Virus record (IMG/VR): IMGVR_UViG_3300010334_000086
Coordinates: 1 to 49,598 of that record
Origin: a virus
DNA length: 49,598 bases
Direction: 5' to 3' (one strand)
The notes beneath the pieces are model-generated. The model ran no database searches. It was given only the letters and a program-made list of their open reading frames with translations, and was not told the origin of the DNA. Each line of letters opens with the position of its first letter. The first letter of the stretch is position 1. The position numbers and the translations under genes are program-made. Shown here piece by piece: positions 19,401-27,063 of the stretch.

Positions 19401-22400
19401 GTTATCTCTCATAGATGAGGGAGTAAAAGGATAACTAGCTCCTAGTCCAGACATGAATAATTGTAATCCATTTCCAGTGTTTTCAAACCAAACACTATTA
19501 AATCCAGCATCTTTCTTTTCAAATTTACCATTAACTACAGCTCCTGGAGTTCCCCAATATATAACAGATTTTAACCAATTGGTAAGGTATTGTCCTTCAT
19601 CAGTAATTTCTCTTTTGTTATGTATAATATTAGCAAGTCTTTCTATAGCCTGTTGTATAACAGTGGCTTCACTCTTATTTAACTTTCTGTTCTCTAATTT
19701 AACAATACCATTCTCTGTATATAAAAATGTTCTACCAGAAGCATTATTAAATGTAGTAGATCCATTACTAATAGTATTTTCTGTAGTAGGAATAGTAATA
19801 ATATTTCTTCCTGTTAATTCTCCTTCAGTAATTAATCCAGCATCTTGTACAGATGTGCGAGCATCAAAATCTTGCACCTCCTCACCCTTATCATTTAATG
19901 TAGTGACATTTTGAGGAATACCAAAAGATGCAGTGATGTTATATGGAATAGGTGTTTCATTTGCTAACTCTTTAGTTCTCCATTCTTCATACTGTCTAGT
20001 TAGATCTTTTATAATGTCTTTACGATCATTATTACTTGCATCTCTGAACATACTTCCACCCTTTTTCCAACCAAGTGTTTTAGGCATCACTTGGTAAATA
20101 GAAGCATTTAAAAGTTCTTCTCCTTCAATACCTTTTGCAATTCTATTACCTTCTACATCAACAAGATACATCTCATCACCATCTTGTTCAACCATTACTA
20201 ATACAATAGTTTCTTCAGTATTAACAGCTATTGTAGTGTCACCATCATCTTTTAATTTTTGAGTGAGTCCAGATAATCCTAATTTTGCTTCATTGCCTTG
20301 ATGTACTAATACACCTCTGATATTATCTCTATTAGGAAATGAATCTAAGTTAGCACCAAATAAATTAGAACGTACATGATGAGGTGCTAAAGGTTCATCA
20401 TTTTGATTTGATGATGGGGCTTTAGATGATTTTACAACAGTCATGTCATCTTTCTTCTTCTCTGGTTCAAATACTTTATCAGAAGTGACATTCTGCATAC
20501 TACGATCTAATGTACCAATAACTGCATTAATTAATGCTGTATCTTTCTTTAGTAATTCCTCTTCAGCTTTTTGTGCTTTATACTTTTCTGCCACTGCTGC
20601 AAACTTTTGTAGTATTGCAGTTTTTCCTTGTAATTCTTTCTCAGCTTCTTTAAGTTGAGTGGTTAATTCATCTAGTTGTGTACGTAATTCATTTACTGTA
20701 CGTTCACCAGGAACCACATCAAGATCATCCACTTGAGAAATAATATCTTCTACAGTGGCTAAATCTTTTTTAAATGAAGTGTTAATCTTTAAGAAGTTTG
20801 GATTAGCTTGTAAAAAGTCTACCCAAGCTTGTCCAACAATAGCTGTAGGAGCTTTAGGATAACGTTTCTCAAACTTCTCTATAAGTTCTCTTACAAGCTC
20901 AACTGCACTTTCTAATGCTTTTTCTGTGTTATCTAAAATACTAGAAAGACCATTTATTTGTTTTCCTATTTCTTGATGTAGTATTTCTAAATCTAACACT
21001 TGATCATTAAGCTCTTCTAAGAACTCCTTACTATCTGTAGGAAGTACATCAATATTTTGAGCCATGTCAGTGATGTATTCCTGATTAAGTTCTAGAGATT
21101 CTAAATCTGCTTCTAGTTCTTGTATTTCTAAACGCAATTGTTCTTGCATTCTAGAAAGTCTATTAGCAGCTTTAATAGCTTTCATTGTGGTAGACTTAAA
21201 GTTATTTCTACCTGTAAGTTCTCCAGCTTTTATTTTATTTTCTAATGTTTGTAATTCATTAGAAATCTTTTCAAACTCTGTATATTTTTGTTGTAACAGG
21301 GCTTTACTCTTTTCTACACTTGCAGAAGTTTCTTCAAATAATTCTTCTAATATAGCAAGTCTAACTTCTCTCTTTTTATCAGCTCTTTCATCTTTTTCTA
21401 CTGAATATTCTTCAAGAGATTGTTGTTGCACAGCAGTTAATGTTCCAACATTCTTAATCATTGGATTTGCAAAACCTTGTTTAGCAACAAATTGATCTCC
21501 ACTAACCTCTAAAGTTTTTGTTTTTCCTTTATCATCTTTATAGATAAAATTTAAAATTCCTTCTTTAGGACTATATTCTAATCTTCCTGCAACTTTTTTT
21601 CCTTTTCCAAAGTTAAATTCAAATATAGTGTTAGCATTGTTCATATAGAACTTTGCTTTTTTATTCTTATTTGTATCAGATACTTTTCCTAATTTATATG
21701 TTGCTAATTCTGATTTAGATATATCTCTTTCATTACCATTAGCATCTCTAATTTTAATAGTTCCATTTTCATTTTCTCCAAGAATAGTAAGTCTAGGAAA
21801 GTATACTACATCTTTACCTTCTTTTGATTTATGTATTGTTTTTCCAAGATAGTATTCTGTACCTATTTCTAAGTCTTCTTCACCATCTTTAGTTTTAACT
21901 TTAACAGTTGTTGGTAGTTCATTTTCTTCTGTAGGTTGTTTTAATGTTTCTGCTTCTACAGCTTTATATTTCTCAGGAGTTTTAACAACTTTATTTAGTT
22001 CTTCCAAGAATGTTTTTCTACGCAAAGAAATATCCAGGTAATCAGAGAAATCATCTTTTAACTCTTGTTTAGTAACTTCATCAATATCTAGAGAATTTAT
22101 ACTTGCTACAGCTCCAGTGATGTTTGATACCACTGCTTCTTCGCGTACAGAATCTTCTAGTTTACCTTCTTGCCAAGCAGCAGATTGTTTTAAGGATTCA
22201 TTAATCCCTAATGTATCCACTCCATGTTTAGCAATATTATTACTTATTTCTATAAGTCTATTATCATAATCATTAATTTTATATGACGCATAAACCATTT
22301 TATCAATCACTTCATCGTTATATTTTCTTGATCCATCAGGATTTAATTGTCCTTGATAACGAAGTTTTGTAGACTCATACATAGAAGCAACAGCTTTTGT

Positions 22401-24299
22401 ATATGCTTCAAACTCATTTAACTTCTTTGCATAATCTTGACGAGATAGTTCCATTGGAGCACCACCACTTGCTTGAAACTTTTTATAACTTTCATCAGAC
22501 GATGATTGTAATCTACGAGCAGTGATCTCATCTTGTATCATATCAGCTCTACCATATTTAACTCTAGTAGAAATATAGTTGTGAATCTGATCAGCTTTAT
22601 TATCTAAGAATCCAAGTTTATCACCATTTTCTACAAGAGAGTCTGATTCATTCTGCAATGTTATACCTCTTTGTAAAGAGTTTGCTCTATCAGCAAAAGC
22701 ATTAGCAAATGTACTTTCTGGAACATTTAATTCAGCTAAGAAAGAATTAGTATTTGCTTTTTTATATTTTTGTTCTTGAAATTTACCTTTTGCTTGCATT
22801 AATCCTCCAGACAAACCCCCAAGAAAGAAACTTTCTCCACCTTCTTTAGTAGATATATTATCTCTTAAAACATTAAATCCAATATCACTAGCAGTAATAA
22901 ATGCATCTATATAATCTTTTCCTTCTTTTCCTTCATATGCTTTATCATAATATTTGTTTACACCTACATCAATAGATGTTTGTAAATATTCTTGTAATGC
23001 TTCTTTAGGATCAAATATATATGTTGATTCTCCTTTTAATAATTTTTTTGATAATCCTTTAGCTCCTTCATATAATTTACCTGTTAGTGTAGTTGCTTTA
23101 GCTCCTGCTGCTACAAATTTACCACCTTCATCAACAACCACTTCTCCAGCAGTTTTAAATGCATTAGATGCTGCCTTACTTGCTTTATAAGAACCTCCCA
23201 TTAAATATGGAAGCTGTGTAAATTCTGTAGCAGATAACACTGCCATATTAGCTAAGAATGATGTATTACCTACACTCTTAGACATATCATCTATTTTAGC
23301 AAGATCTTCTGCTCCTGGATCATATCCCCATTTATTTTTAAATTCTTCTATTTTTCTATCACGAAATGCACCAGCTGTACCAATAGATTCAAAAGAAGCT
23401 TCACCTGCTGATGAATATAATGCCATTATAGATTTTCTAGTAAAATCTTGTGCTCCTTCTATACCAAGAAATTGATTAGAAATTTTTAACATTTTAGCAC
23501 TTGCTTCTTCAGCATCTGCTACTGTCTTAATTCCTTTTCGTAAAACTTCTGCTGCTTCTATATTCTTACCTTGAGAGAATAATCTAGCAGTGTATTTATT
23601 TACATCAGAAAAAGTTTTCCAAGCTTCTGTATATTTACCAACATTACTAAATGCTGCACCTAATCCTTTACCTGCAATTCCTATTCCTTTTGCTGCAAGA
23701 TTACCTCCATATATTGCACCTACAGCAAATCCTGCATTTTTAATTAATTTATCAAATAAAAAGTTAGCAGTAAATAAGTTGTCTGGAGAATACCAAGATG
23801 CATTAGTTTCTTGATTTGAATAATAGTTTGGAAGATATTTATTATCTATCTCTTTATTGATTTCATCTAGTTGTTCAGAAACCTCATTATTCCAAACATC
23901 TGAAAGTTTTCCAGATCCCATTGCTTTACCTATTCCATATATAGTACCTAGACCTCCAACAAATGTAGTTGCTGCAAGAGCTACACCTTTTGTTATACCA
24001 TTAGCAGCTTTATCTAAAATACCTTGATTTCTACCATGGATATCTTCATTATCAGCATCATATATAACTTTATCATATCTTCCTGAAAGCATACCATCTA
24101 CATCAGATTGAAATACAGTAGATTGACTTGCTCCTGTATCAACAGGAACTCTTGCAAATAAAGATTCTAGTGTATCCTTAGATTGTCTATATGCATCATT
24201 ACCCCTTAAAGGAAGAGGACCAGATGGATTACGGTCATCCATTATAACTTTAGGTGCTGATGGACCAGATAAGTTTACAGGTAGTAATTCTTCAGGCAT
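10485..24299 (-). CDS. Giant (4604-residue) virion RNA polymerase polyprotein, crAss-like
   Basis: DNA-dependent RNA polymerase of the two-barrel type in one chain. The second barrel has FRIPTQ (3342-3347) and GSDFDID (D3382, D3384, D3386), aligning with the RNAP beta-prime blocks RAPTLHR and NADFDGD and with DFDID of phi14:2 gp66. The first barrel precedes it, with candidate NTP-contact lysines in FASGRKVG (K3055) and GSQMTK (K3109), the order seen in single-chain relatives. Upstream are Gly/Ala-rich hydrophobic segments (about 90-115 and 185-220), possibly membrane-active during ejection, a long coiled-coil region (about 960-1240), an acidic linker (about 1850-1900) and a zincin-like HEVFE (H2002-E2006) with LAEEF downstream. 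About 1200 residues follow the active site. At roughly twice the length of phi14:2 gp66, it probably fuses cargo, protease-like and polymerase parts. It is likely packaged and injected to transcribe early genes. Starts 4 bases after the 890-residue gene. Confidence 0.9.
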   Translation of the reverse strand: MPEELLPVNLSGPSAPKVIMDDRNPSGPLPLRGNDAYRQSKDTLESLFARVPVDTGASQSTVFQSDVDGMLSGRYDKVIYDADNEDIHGRNQGILDKAANGITKGVALAATTFVGGLGTIYGIGKAMGSGKLSDVWNNEVSEQLDEINKEIDNKYLPNYYSNQETNASWYSPDNLFTANFLFDKLIKNAGFAVGAIYGGNLAAKGIGIAGKGLGAAFSNVGKYTEAWKTFSDVNKYTARLFSQGKNIEAAEVLRKGIKTVADAEEASAKMLKISNQFLGIEGAQDFTRKSIMALYSSAGEASFESIGTAGAFRDRKIEEFKNKWGYDPGAEDLAKIDDMSKSVGNTSFLANMAVLSATEFTQLPYLMGGSYKASKAASNAFKTAGEVVVDEGGKFVAAGAKATTLTGKLYEGAKGLSKKLLKGESTYIFDPKEALQEYLQTSIDVGVNKYYDKAYEGKEGKDYIDAFITASDIGFNVLRDNISTKEGGESFFLGGLSGGLMQAKGKFQEQKYKKANTNSFLAELNVPESTFANAFADRANSLQRGITLQNESDSLVENGDKLGFLDNKADQIHNYISTRVKYGRADMIQDEITARRLQSSSDESYKKFQASGGAPMELSRQDYAKKLNEFEAYTKAVASMYESTKLRYQGQLNPDGSRKYNDEVIDKMVYASYKINDYDNRLIEISNNIAKHGVDTLGINESLKQSAAWQEGKLEDSVREEAVVSNITGAVASINSLDIDEVTKQELKDDFSDYLDISLRRKTFLEELNKVVKTPEKYKAVEAETLKQPTEENELPTTVKVKTKDGEEDLEIGTEYYLGKTIHKSKEGKDVVYFPRLTILGENENGTIKIRDANGNERDISKSELATYKLGKVSDTNKNKKAKFYMNNANTIFEFNFGKGKKVAGRLEYSPKEGILNFIYKDDKGKTKTLEVSGDQFVAKQGFANPMIKNVGTLTAVQQQSLEEYSVEKDERADKKREVRLAILEELFEETSASVEKSKALLQQKYTEFEKISNELQTLENKIKAGELTGRNNFKSTTMKAIKAANRLSRMQEQLRLEIQELEADLESLELNQEYITDMAQNIDVLPTDSKEFLEELNDQVLDLEILHQEIGKQINGLSSILDNTEKALESAVELVRELIEKFEKRYPKAPTAIVGQAWVDFLQANPNFLKINTSFKKDLATVEDIISQVDDLDVVPGERTVNELRTQLDELTTQLKEAEKELQGKTAILQKFAAVAEKYKAQKAEEELLKKDTALINAVIGTLDRSMQNVTSDKVFEPEKKKDDMTVVKSSKAPSSNQNDEPLAPHHVRSNLFGANLDSFPNRDNIRGVLVHQGNEAKLGLSGLTQKLKDDGDTTIAVNTEETIVLVMVEQDGDEMYLVDVEGNRIAKGIEGEELLNASIYQVMPKTLGWKKGGSMFRDASNNDRKDIIKDLTRQYEEWRTKELANETPIPYNITASFGIPQNVTTLNDKGEEVQDFDARTSVQDAGLITEGELTGRNIITIPTTENTISNGSTTFNNASGRTFLYTENGIVKLENRKLNKSEATVIQQAIERLANIIHNKREITDEGQYLTNWLKSVIYWGTPGAVVNGKFEKKDAGFNSVWFENTGNGLQLFMSGLGASYPFTPSSMRDNKDDIVKLLQNMYNNTNATLIKGGKNLNWNAPYEQITSVSKDGKIETKEWDNYQSFLLSGEGRKPEEIPLTTRMKPIKEGETNREGIYFTIDYDEDTFVMPKINKSPKKGVVVIGGPKEIKEAKKTTTKSSKFVFDSKTENSVPFVNKEGEVVGNIKFLLTPRGTITTFTKGEFAEDNEEIIQQLMSIYNVDREKILKNIGNKIQGLIKPEFEKLDKESAIISPDMKFTVDDEDEDENEDEGESEVISPNMTYSVEDEEGEEYEEGNLEDLGGEIASSEIDPELQKLIDAATNTKSSEEEARIKLNLLDKEIVPENWANVEKWLSTYFPLLPVYRVKNAITNSNGKELWGMLKDGAIYLSKETEVGTVYHEVFEAVWKMFSSPEEQASVVKEFNERKGTFVDRPTGKTIAYSDASAQEVKEQLAEEFRDYILYKKMPAKQEGKKNIILRLFADLVNAIKTFFTGKSAKNNTETLFEKIGTGYYKQYSPYNSKLAFANRGIIDIENATASAEDEARIKLPSQTVHDVMHQMTYETIRSVFSEKTNLFNVENIDGKQLYDRLKANLDATVLANIGVAQKQKSDTKEQKEKIAANIIKYKSLYQNINKNWEALKEKHAEYLKKFSIEFDENDIIVLTDEDNNGKDTVAQEAIKLDAFRKASPAIKILLASLPRKAANSNDNTLSSIGGVQLVPDSEAFIKVMNVTYTSPDIDVMVERIRQLALVNPDYKLLYTRLTRIKDVNVKFNYSEIEQKHELDLLSALWKTFKKQSPDVKNVYIFEDGSAQVGDSNLASAARQIKDEFKNALVEVVQNTNPYFEFSKEEKAYVGKPSSIKGIELPTITQKIDFLKTLGIQFKEKDIKNLPGDERATFNDAVAGLRRSISQAAKITTISGKTLEIENRLLSLSLVKAKIENPEFSSTFFNVKGERTQSFIGSNPASDLFDALSQAKNKQELENTPFAYLLTDSFSKNSVLLDRMFNAKSKLGDKIKEAAGFMKPGWVDGTVNQETGKQTPSSKLKYRQRLIQELNLNLEGYYNNLVPGDASLEWMMYMGNEITLDQILLNDKRIHGVFEGYFKSELELSREKRDIPEKVKDQGKKNTDLRFFKDILGDTLHNKLIREKGTPQEVYDANKTAIDLAVSKFINADVATFKQTLKEYNILQSVEGGWTLNNIKDVENKAMDDANITKYIKVMNVNFMINNIELHKLLYADPYQYTDELKRIKNFNSPRQAIVHGSSGWNSTANKVYNEGFDKKDAGYIDFNKDSFDTVTLEDVMTIHDLPGYNEKPYEEGDGGGMIIQSAHKNFRLRSGNWNQNEEAQYKYDMAWEALEKSGASVEELAEFDKQNPEIRSAYTPSKPIVAGSKLNNDGRNYAMLDKYSLYPLSYRILYKLAKKDENGRAIPTTAMKLYNKMQKEDIDYAIFASGRKVGAETKHSVYNEDGSFNDTLFKGKVIVPFSIMSVQSEVPSKDASFLTRGSQMTKLATLDFMEAGVPIDFSIDDEKLTYNDRYTKWIALTEEQKKEQSPLYKEISINHELLKSLTQHGFNTLLKDMGITYTINSKGEKTFEITNFEKSATLLREEVLKRETNDNIEDSLAGFLSGEVVIEATPAYRQIRDILYSIADSRVVRPKMPGGLKVQVSSSFLEDNKMAAVTTASGKKAFKSDILDFYVDEDGKRVCEIMVARWFESDMTDEALLEYLNTTDEGKEILAGIAFRIPTQKQNSIDAFRIKKFLPTEFGDSVVVPSALVKKAGSDFDIDKLSIYLKNIFVNRFGKPSLIKFLTEENSTAKERYVHWVRENSNRDTRQYVKFLSKQMVANIKSNFEIELSKIKAKVQNIRKDRANEMYDEMKLRVGEEGLLKTTAQEDYLQELFDMGHTVFFRLGEETQAPFWQLKNEMSLRKIKGPEEIRRYMALAVGMSEDSTINDEELNRLQSLINIYSEELRMMGMKQEIIDEIRKNAISEFRKNKKALTNAINLELSPEFKSLADIYEDAKTENSFEVAQEIASKDELMPIEDFEKLSINAQNTRKSLENAYVQSLQNLISNKMNFDRLIQPNSSDQLKTLSEKITKKLGIESLESTATSNMLHREFMSRVRHAFVTGKYAVGIAAVNQTNHSLNQRQLISIDRDRIKILSAQDQKWIGDAIVNFRDKDGNPAYNMIDGKATLSMIKNTNGETISDIIGQFIDGYVDISKGAWIMELGATPNVASTFLFLAKVGVPIDTIGYFMNQPIIRNYLKTIENAGYSYLFMDKFVEIVKGDYGTTKADINKIKTLPTETSLYKSIGQEKFTPIQAAEQHYILDEFLKYAKMAEQMFKVTQGTNFDTASFNDGTLVFKKEEQLKQALNTIFSGVEELLENSHIGDLSEKIHDVRDAYSEILVSDQKPMRQVVQKILYDFIDEPDRDFVKLAQKIVMNVFDWAVQTNENNVKGLPLSRFVKDYLVNKDTNIAKKVNTFVKDILKDKSHALYENQVINLIKPDFSQKEGGVNNIKIKNKDNKVYDQNQIISAFEDIKEYVKDTKDANIYKELVALSVLQSGLENSPISFTSLLPYEDFKEVYNDTIANIESKVNLTDFLTLKVFERNNWNNSDIVPNMKATSFVSKGERYYNGNMQFLDKKIKSAISDGKIPQVMTLSMYSKESASDVIVYTWSKDSILTPEDIKNKITRDQKIREMKRIGDYSYINKGLFQKVYESEGVPLISSYVDSKGEIREQFVYKMINAWGDSFKANEFYNVAKASKINNGFIKVEETFDKKKKKLTSGEVSDATIVPFFKSIDKTAKKVVPLAEAEPVMNNEERTPIEGLKERLDKYGYAEVVLSSDFNEGPRPKGRLNSFKSSIISVSSNIQILADLNLNEFDFINEEDKKRLNTLRSLAEELREMNTSDISSTDRRTVAVEKRFAQLTNQLANTFVDIIGKHVEEQLGKKISSSKPTQAVSDDVKSEIEALEAKKKSKGLSPSEMATLAQLQTELGKQIKSKC

Positions 24300-24303
24300 A
24301 TTG

Positions 24304-26976
24304 TTATTTTGATTTTTTTAATTTTTCTAATCCGTTTTTTATCATTCCTGGAGTTATATTAGGAATTTGTCTTTCCAATGCGTTATAATCAGTAAAATAT
24401 AAACCTGCTTCATTTTTTGGAACAAGTTCTATCAGTTGATAATCTTTCATTGTTTTATCTTTTGCATAAATCTGTAAAGATAATCCTACACCAGGAACAG
24501 GTTGTATATCAGCTTTAGCTGTGTAATCTGTTCCATTAAGACTTTCAAATCTACCACTATCTATAGCAGCACTTTGATAAGCATTGGGATCTGTTACATA
24601 AGTTCCTAAATTTGTAGAGCCATAATCACTGTAATTTGCTCTTGCTCTTAAACCATCTTCTACATATGCATTAAATTTTCTTCCTGTTATAATTTCTAAA
24701 TTTGCTTGATTAACATCAGCAGAATGTGTTTTACCATTTGTATCTGTTATAAAAATAGTTCCAGTCCAAGGTTGTCCTTCTGCTATAGGTCTACGTGCAT
24801 CATATGTAATCATTCCTCCTCCAGGTGCAGCTAATATTTTTTTAATTTCTACCTGATCTTCTTCTTTAATTCTAGAAACATTAAACAATGGAGCAATACG
24901 TGCTTTTGCTTCTTTTAATTCATCATCACCTCCCATTAATGTGCTTGAGAAATTATCTGATACAACATTAACTTTTTTGAATTTTTCTCCCAATAATTTT
25001 TGTGCTTTTTGAAAATTTTTGTCAGTTCCTAATGCTTGATATTGTCTGTAATTAAATCCATTATCTTTAAATAAATTAAACATATCAGAATTAGAACCAA
25101 ATTTTTCACGTAATCTTTTTTCAGCAGCATCACTTCTTGCACCAGAATTTTCCCAAAGTATTCCAAGATCTACTTTATCTTCAGGAGTAATTGCAACCAT
25201 TTCATTTCTACGATTTTTTAAATATTCTGTTGAGTATTGCTTTTGAACTTTTTTAATATCATATCCAGTCTCTCTTTTTACATCATCATAAATTTGTTCT
25301 GTAACAGCAAGTCTATTAATAACATCATGATTTAACTTATTCATATTATTAATAAGAGCCTTATCTGCTGCACTCAAAGGGATATTCTGACTTTCTGATT
25401 TGTTTTTAATATCTCCTGCAAATCTAGTGATATATCCATACTCTGTTTCTCCATTAGCTTTTGCGTATGTTTGAATAGCTATTTTTGTATCTTCTCTACT
25501 ATACGGTTTACCATTCTTATTAACTCCACCACTTAATTTATTCAGATATGTATGAATTAATTCAATTCCTTGTGCTTGTGCTTTTACTTGTAAACCTGAC
25601 GTTCCTTCAGAATAACTAGATATAGCATCAATAGGTGCTCCTGGATTTTCAGAATTAATTTCAGAATTAGTTGTTGTATTTACAGCTAATCTCTTTTTTC
25701 CAGCAGCAGTAGTATCTAGTTTTGTACGTAATCCAGTTACTGGATCTATTGGAAATTCTACGTCAAATTGTGCAGCATCTCTTTTATTCTTTTCTTCTGC
25801 TATACGATTTGCTGCCCAACCTCTAGCAGATGCATCTCTTTGCATTACTCTGTTAAAATTTTCTTTATTTTGATCAAAAGCAAAATTCTCTTCCCAGTTA
25901 ATTTGCTTTCTTAAAGGGCTTTCTTTATTTTCTTTTTTAACTTTATTAGTAGCAAGACTTAATAAATTATTTTTATAGTTATCTTCGTAATACTCTTGTT
26001 TAAATTGTTCAGGACTTTCAGTTGCCTGTTTTCTTAATCCTTGTAATTTTTGATCATTACTCTGTATTGTTCTTTTTATGTTATTTTGTTCATTGATGAT
26101 TGCTTGTTTTTGATCAACAGTCAAACTATTAGAATCTGCAAATGCTTGTAATTGTAACAGTCTTTGAGTACATTCAGCGTCTCTTACATTAAAGTCATTC
26201 TCAAATGTACGATATACAGATTCAACAGGTATATATCTTGTATTAGCCCAACCATCTATTTTAATTTGTTGCTGAACACTTCCTTGACTAAGAAGATTTT
26301 CAACTATTGCTTTAACTTTTGGAGCATTTGTTTCTACATCTTCAGTAACCATATATTTAGAAGGAATAGGATGACCATCTTGACCTATTACTAATTTACC
26401 TCTTGCATCAGTCTCATATAAATTTTCAATATGTGTAGCATCTAATCCAGCATCTTTAATACTATCTCTGACAAGTTTCATTACATCAATATGTTCCATA
26501 TATGATCCAGAAAATGACTCTCCTACTTTTGAACTTGTCAACCATTTATTTGCATCATTTAAGAAATATTCTTCATTATTCTTATCAGACTTGCCTGCTT
26601 TTCTAGCAGCTTCCATATCCTTCACTTGTTTTCTATAATTTGCAGTGGCACTCACAGCATTTTGAATGGTTGGATCTTTAATAATTTGAGAAGCCATACC
26701 TCCAACAGAGTTAACTAATTGAAAATTAGAAAAGTCTGAGGCTGCCACCTTCTTTAAATCTGATCCTAGTTGGTTAAGTTTTGATTGTAAATTAGCTCTA
26801 TCAACATCTTTTATAATATCCATACCAGCAACATTATCTATTTGCCCCTGGATTTTTTGTATTCCTTGGTCATACTTAGCCTGTCTTTCCATGCCCACTT
26901 TGGACATCTCCTCTATAACAGGGAGCTGGGAAACGTAAGGATTAAAGGTTGATATTGCGTCTGTAAATGAAGCCAT
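24304..26976 (-). CDS. Internal virion (cargo) protein upstream of the RNA polymerase
   Basis: This 890-residue protein is mostly helical and charged, without an enzyme motif I can recognise. Its first 70 residues (FNPYVSQLPVIEEM, AKYDQGIQKIQGQIDNVAG) follow a pattern I associate with cargo proteins encoded just before the virion RNA polymerase in crAss-like phages. The C-terminal quarter turns to beta-type sequence. It is the first gene after the 27.0 kb promoter, with a 16-base leader and no Shine-Dalgarno, and is followed after 4 bases by the giant polymerase, so the two are probably made and packaged together. A role as capsid cargo or ejection protein is inferred from place and N-terminal pattern. 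Confidence 0.75.
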   Translation of the reverse strand: MASFTDAISTFNPYVSQLPVIEEMSKVGMERQAKYDQGIQKIQGQIDNVAGMDIIKDVDRANLQSKLNQLGSDLKKVAASDFSNFQLVNSVGGMASQIIKDPTIQNAVSATANYRKQVKDMEAARKAGKSDKNNEEYFLNDANKWLTSSKVGESFSGSYMEHIDVMKLVRDSIKDAGLDATHIENLYETDARGKLVIGQDGHPIPSKYMVTEDVETNAPKVKAIVENLLSQGSVQQQIKIDGWANTRYIPVESVYRTFENDFNVRDAECTQRLLQLQAFADSNSLTVDQKQAIINEQNNIKRTIQSNDQKLQGLRKQATESPEQFKQEYYEDNYKNNLLSLATNKVKKENKESPLRKQINWEENFAFDQNKENFNRVMQRDASARGWAANRIAEEKNKRDAAQFDVEFPIDPVTGLRTKLDTTAAGKKRLAVNTTTNSEINSENPGAPIDAISSYSEGTSGLQVKAQAQGIELIHTYLNKLSGGVNKNGKPYSREDTKIAIQTYAKANGETEYGYITRFAGDIKNKSESQNIPLSAADKALINNMNKLNHDVINRLAVTEQIYDDVKRETGYDIKKVQKQYSTEYLKNRRNEMVAITPEDKVDLGILWENSGARSDAAEKRLREKFGSNSDMFNLFKDNGFNYRQYQALGTDKNFQKAQKLLGEKFKKVNVVSDNFSSTLMGGDDELKEAKARIAPLFNVSRIKEEDQVEIKKILAAPGGGMITYDARRPIAEGQPWTGTIFITDTNGKTHSADVNQANLEIITGRKFNAYVEDGLRARANYSDYGSTNLGTYVTDPNAYQSAAIDSGRFESLNGTDYTAKADIQPVPGVGLSLQIYAKDKTMKDYQLIELVPKNEAGLYFTDYNALERQIPNITPGMIKNGLEKLKKSK

Positions 26977-26991
26977 AGTAAATTAAGTTAG

Positions 26992-27022
26992 CAAATTTAA
27001 CTTAAACTATTATATTTACCAA
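26992..27022 (-). promoter_or_regulatory. Promoter for the 890/RNA polymerase/nuclease cargo genes
   Basis: On the minus strand TTG (27020-27022), a 20-base spacer and TAAATTTG (26992-26999) match the Bacteroidetes promoter form. The sequence starting at the -33 element, TTGGTAAATATAA, is identical to that at the 42.7 kb promoter. The start codon is 15 bases past the -7 box. Confidence 0.65.
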
Positions 27023-27044
27023 GAGATATAACAGTTTAAGTTAA
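26997..27044. repeat. 12-base inverted repeat overlapping the 27.0 kb promoter
   Basis: TTAACTTAAACT (26997-27008) and AGTTTAAGTTAA (27033-27044) are perfect inverted copies separated by 24 bases. The loop holds the -33 element and one arm overlaps the -7 box. It could be an operator, a hairpin promoter or a terminator stem for the preceding 1175-residue gene. Confidence 0.6.
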
Positions 27045-27063
27045 TTTGGTGTAATTGAATTAA

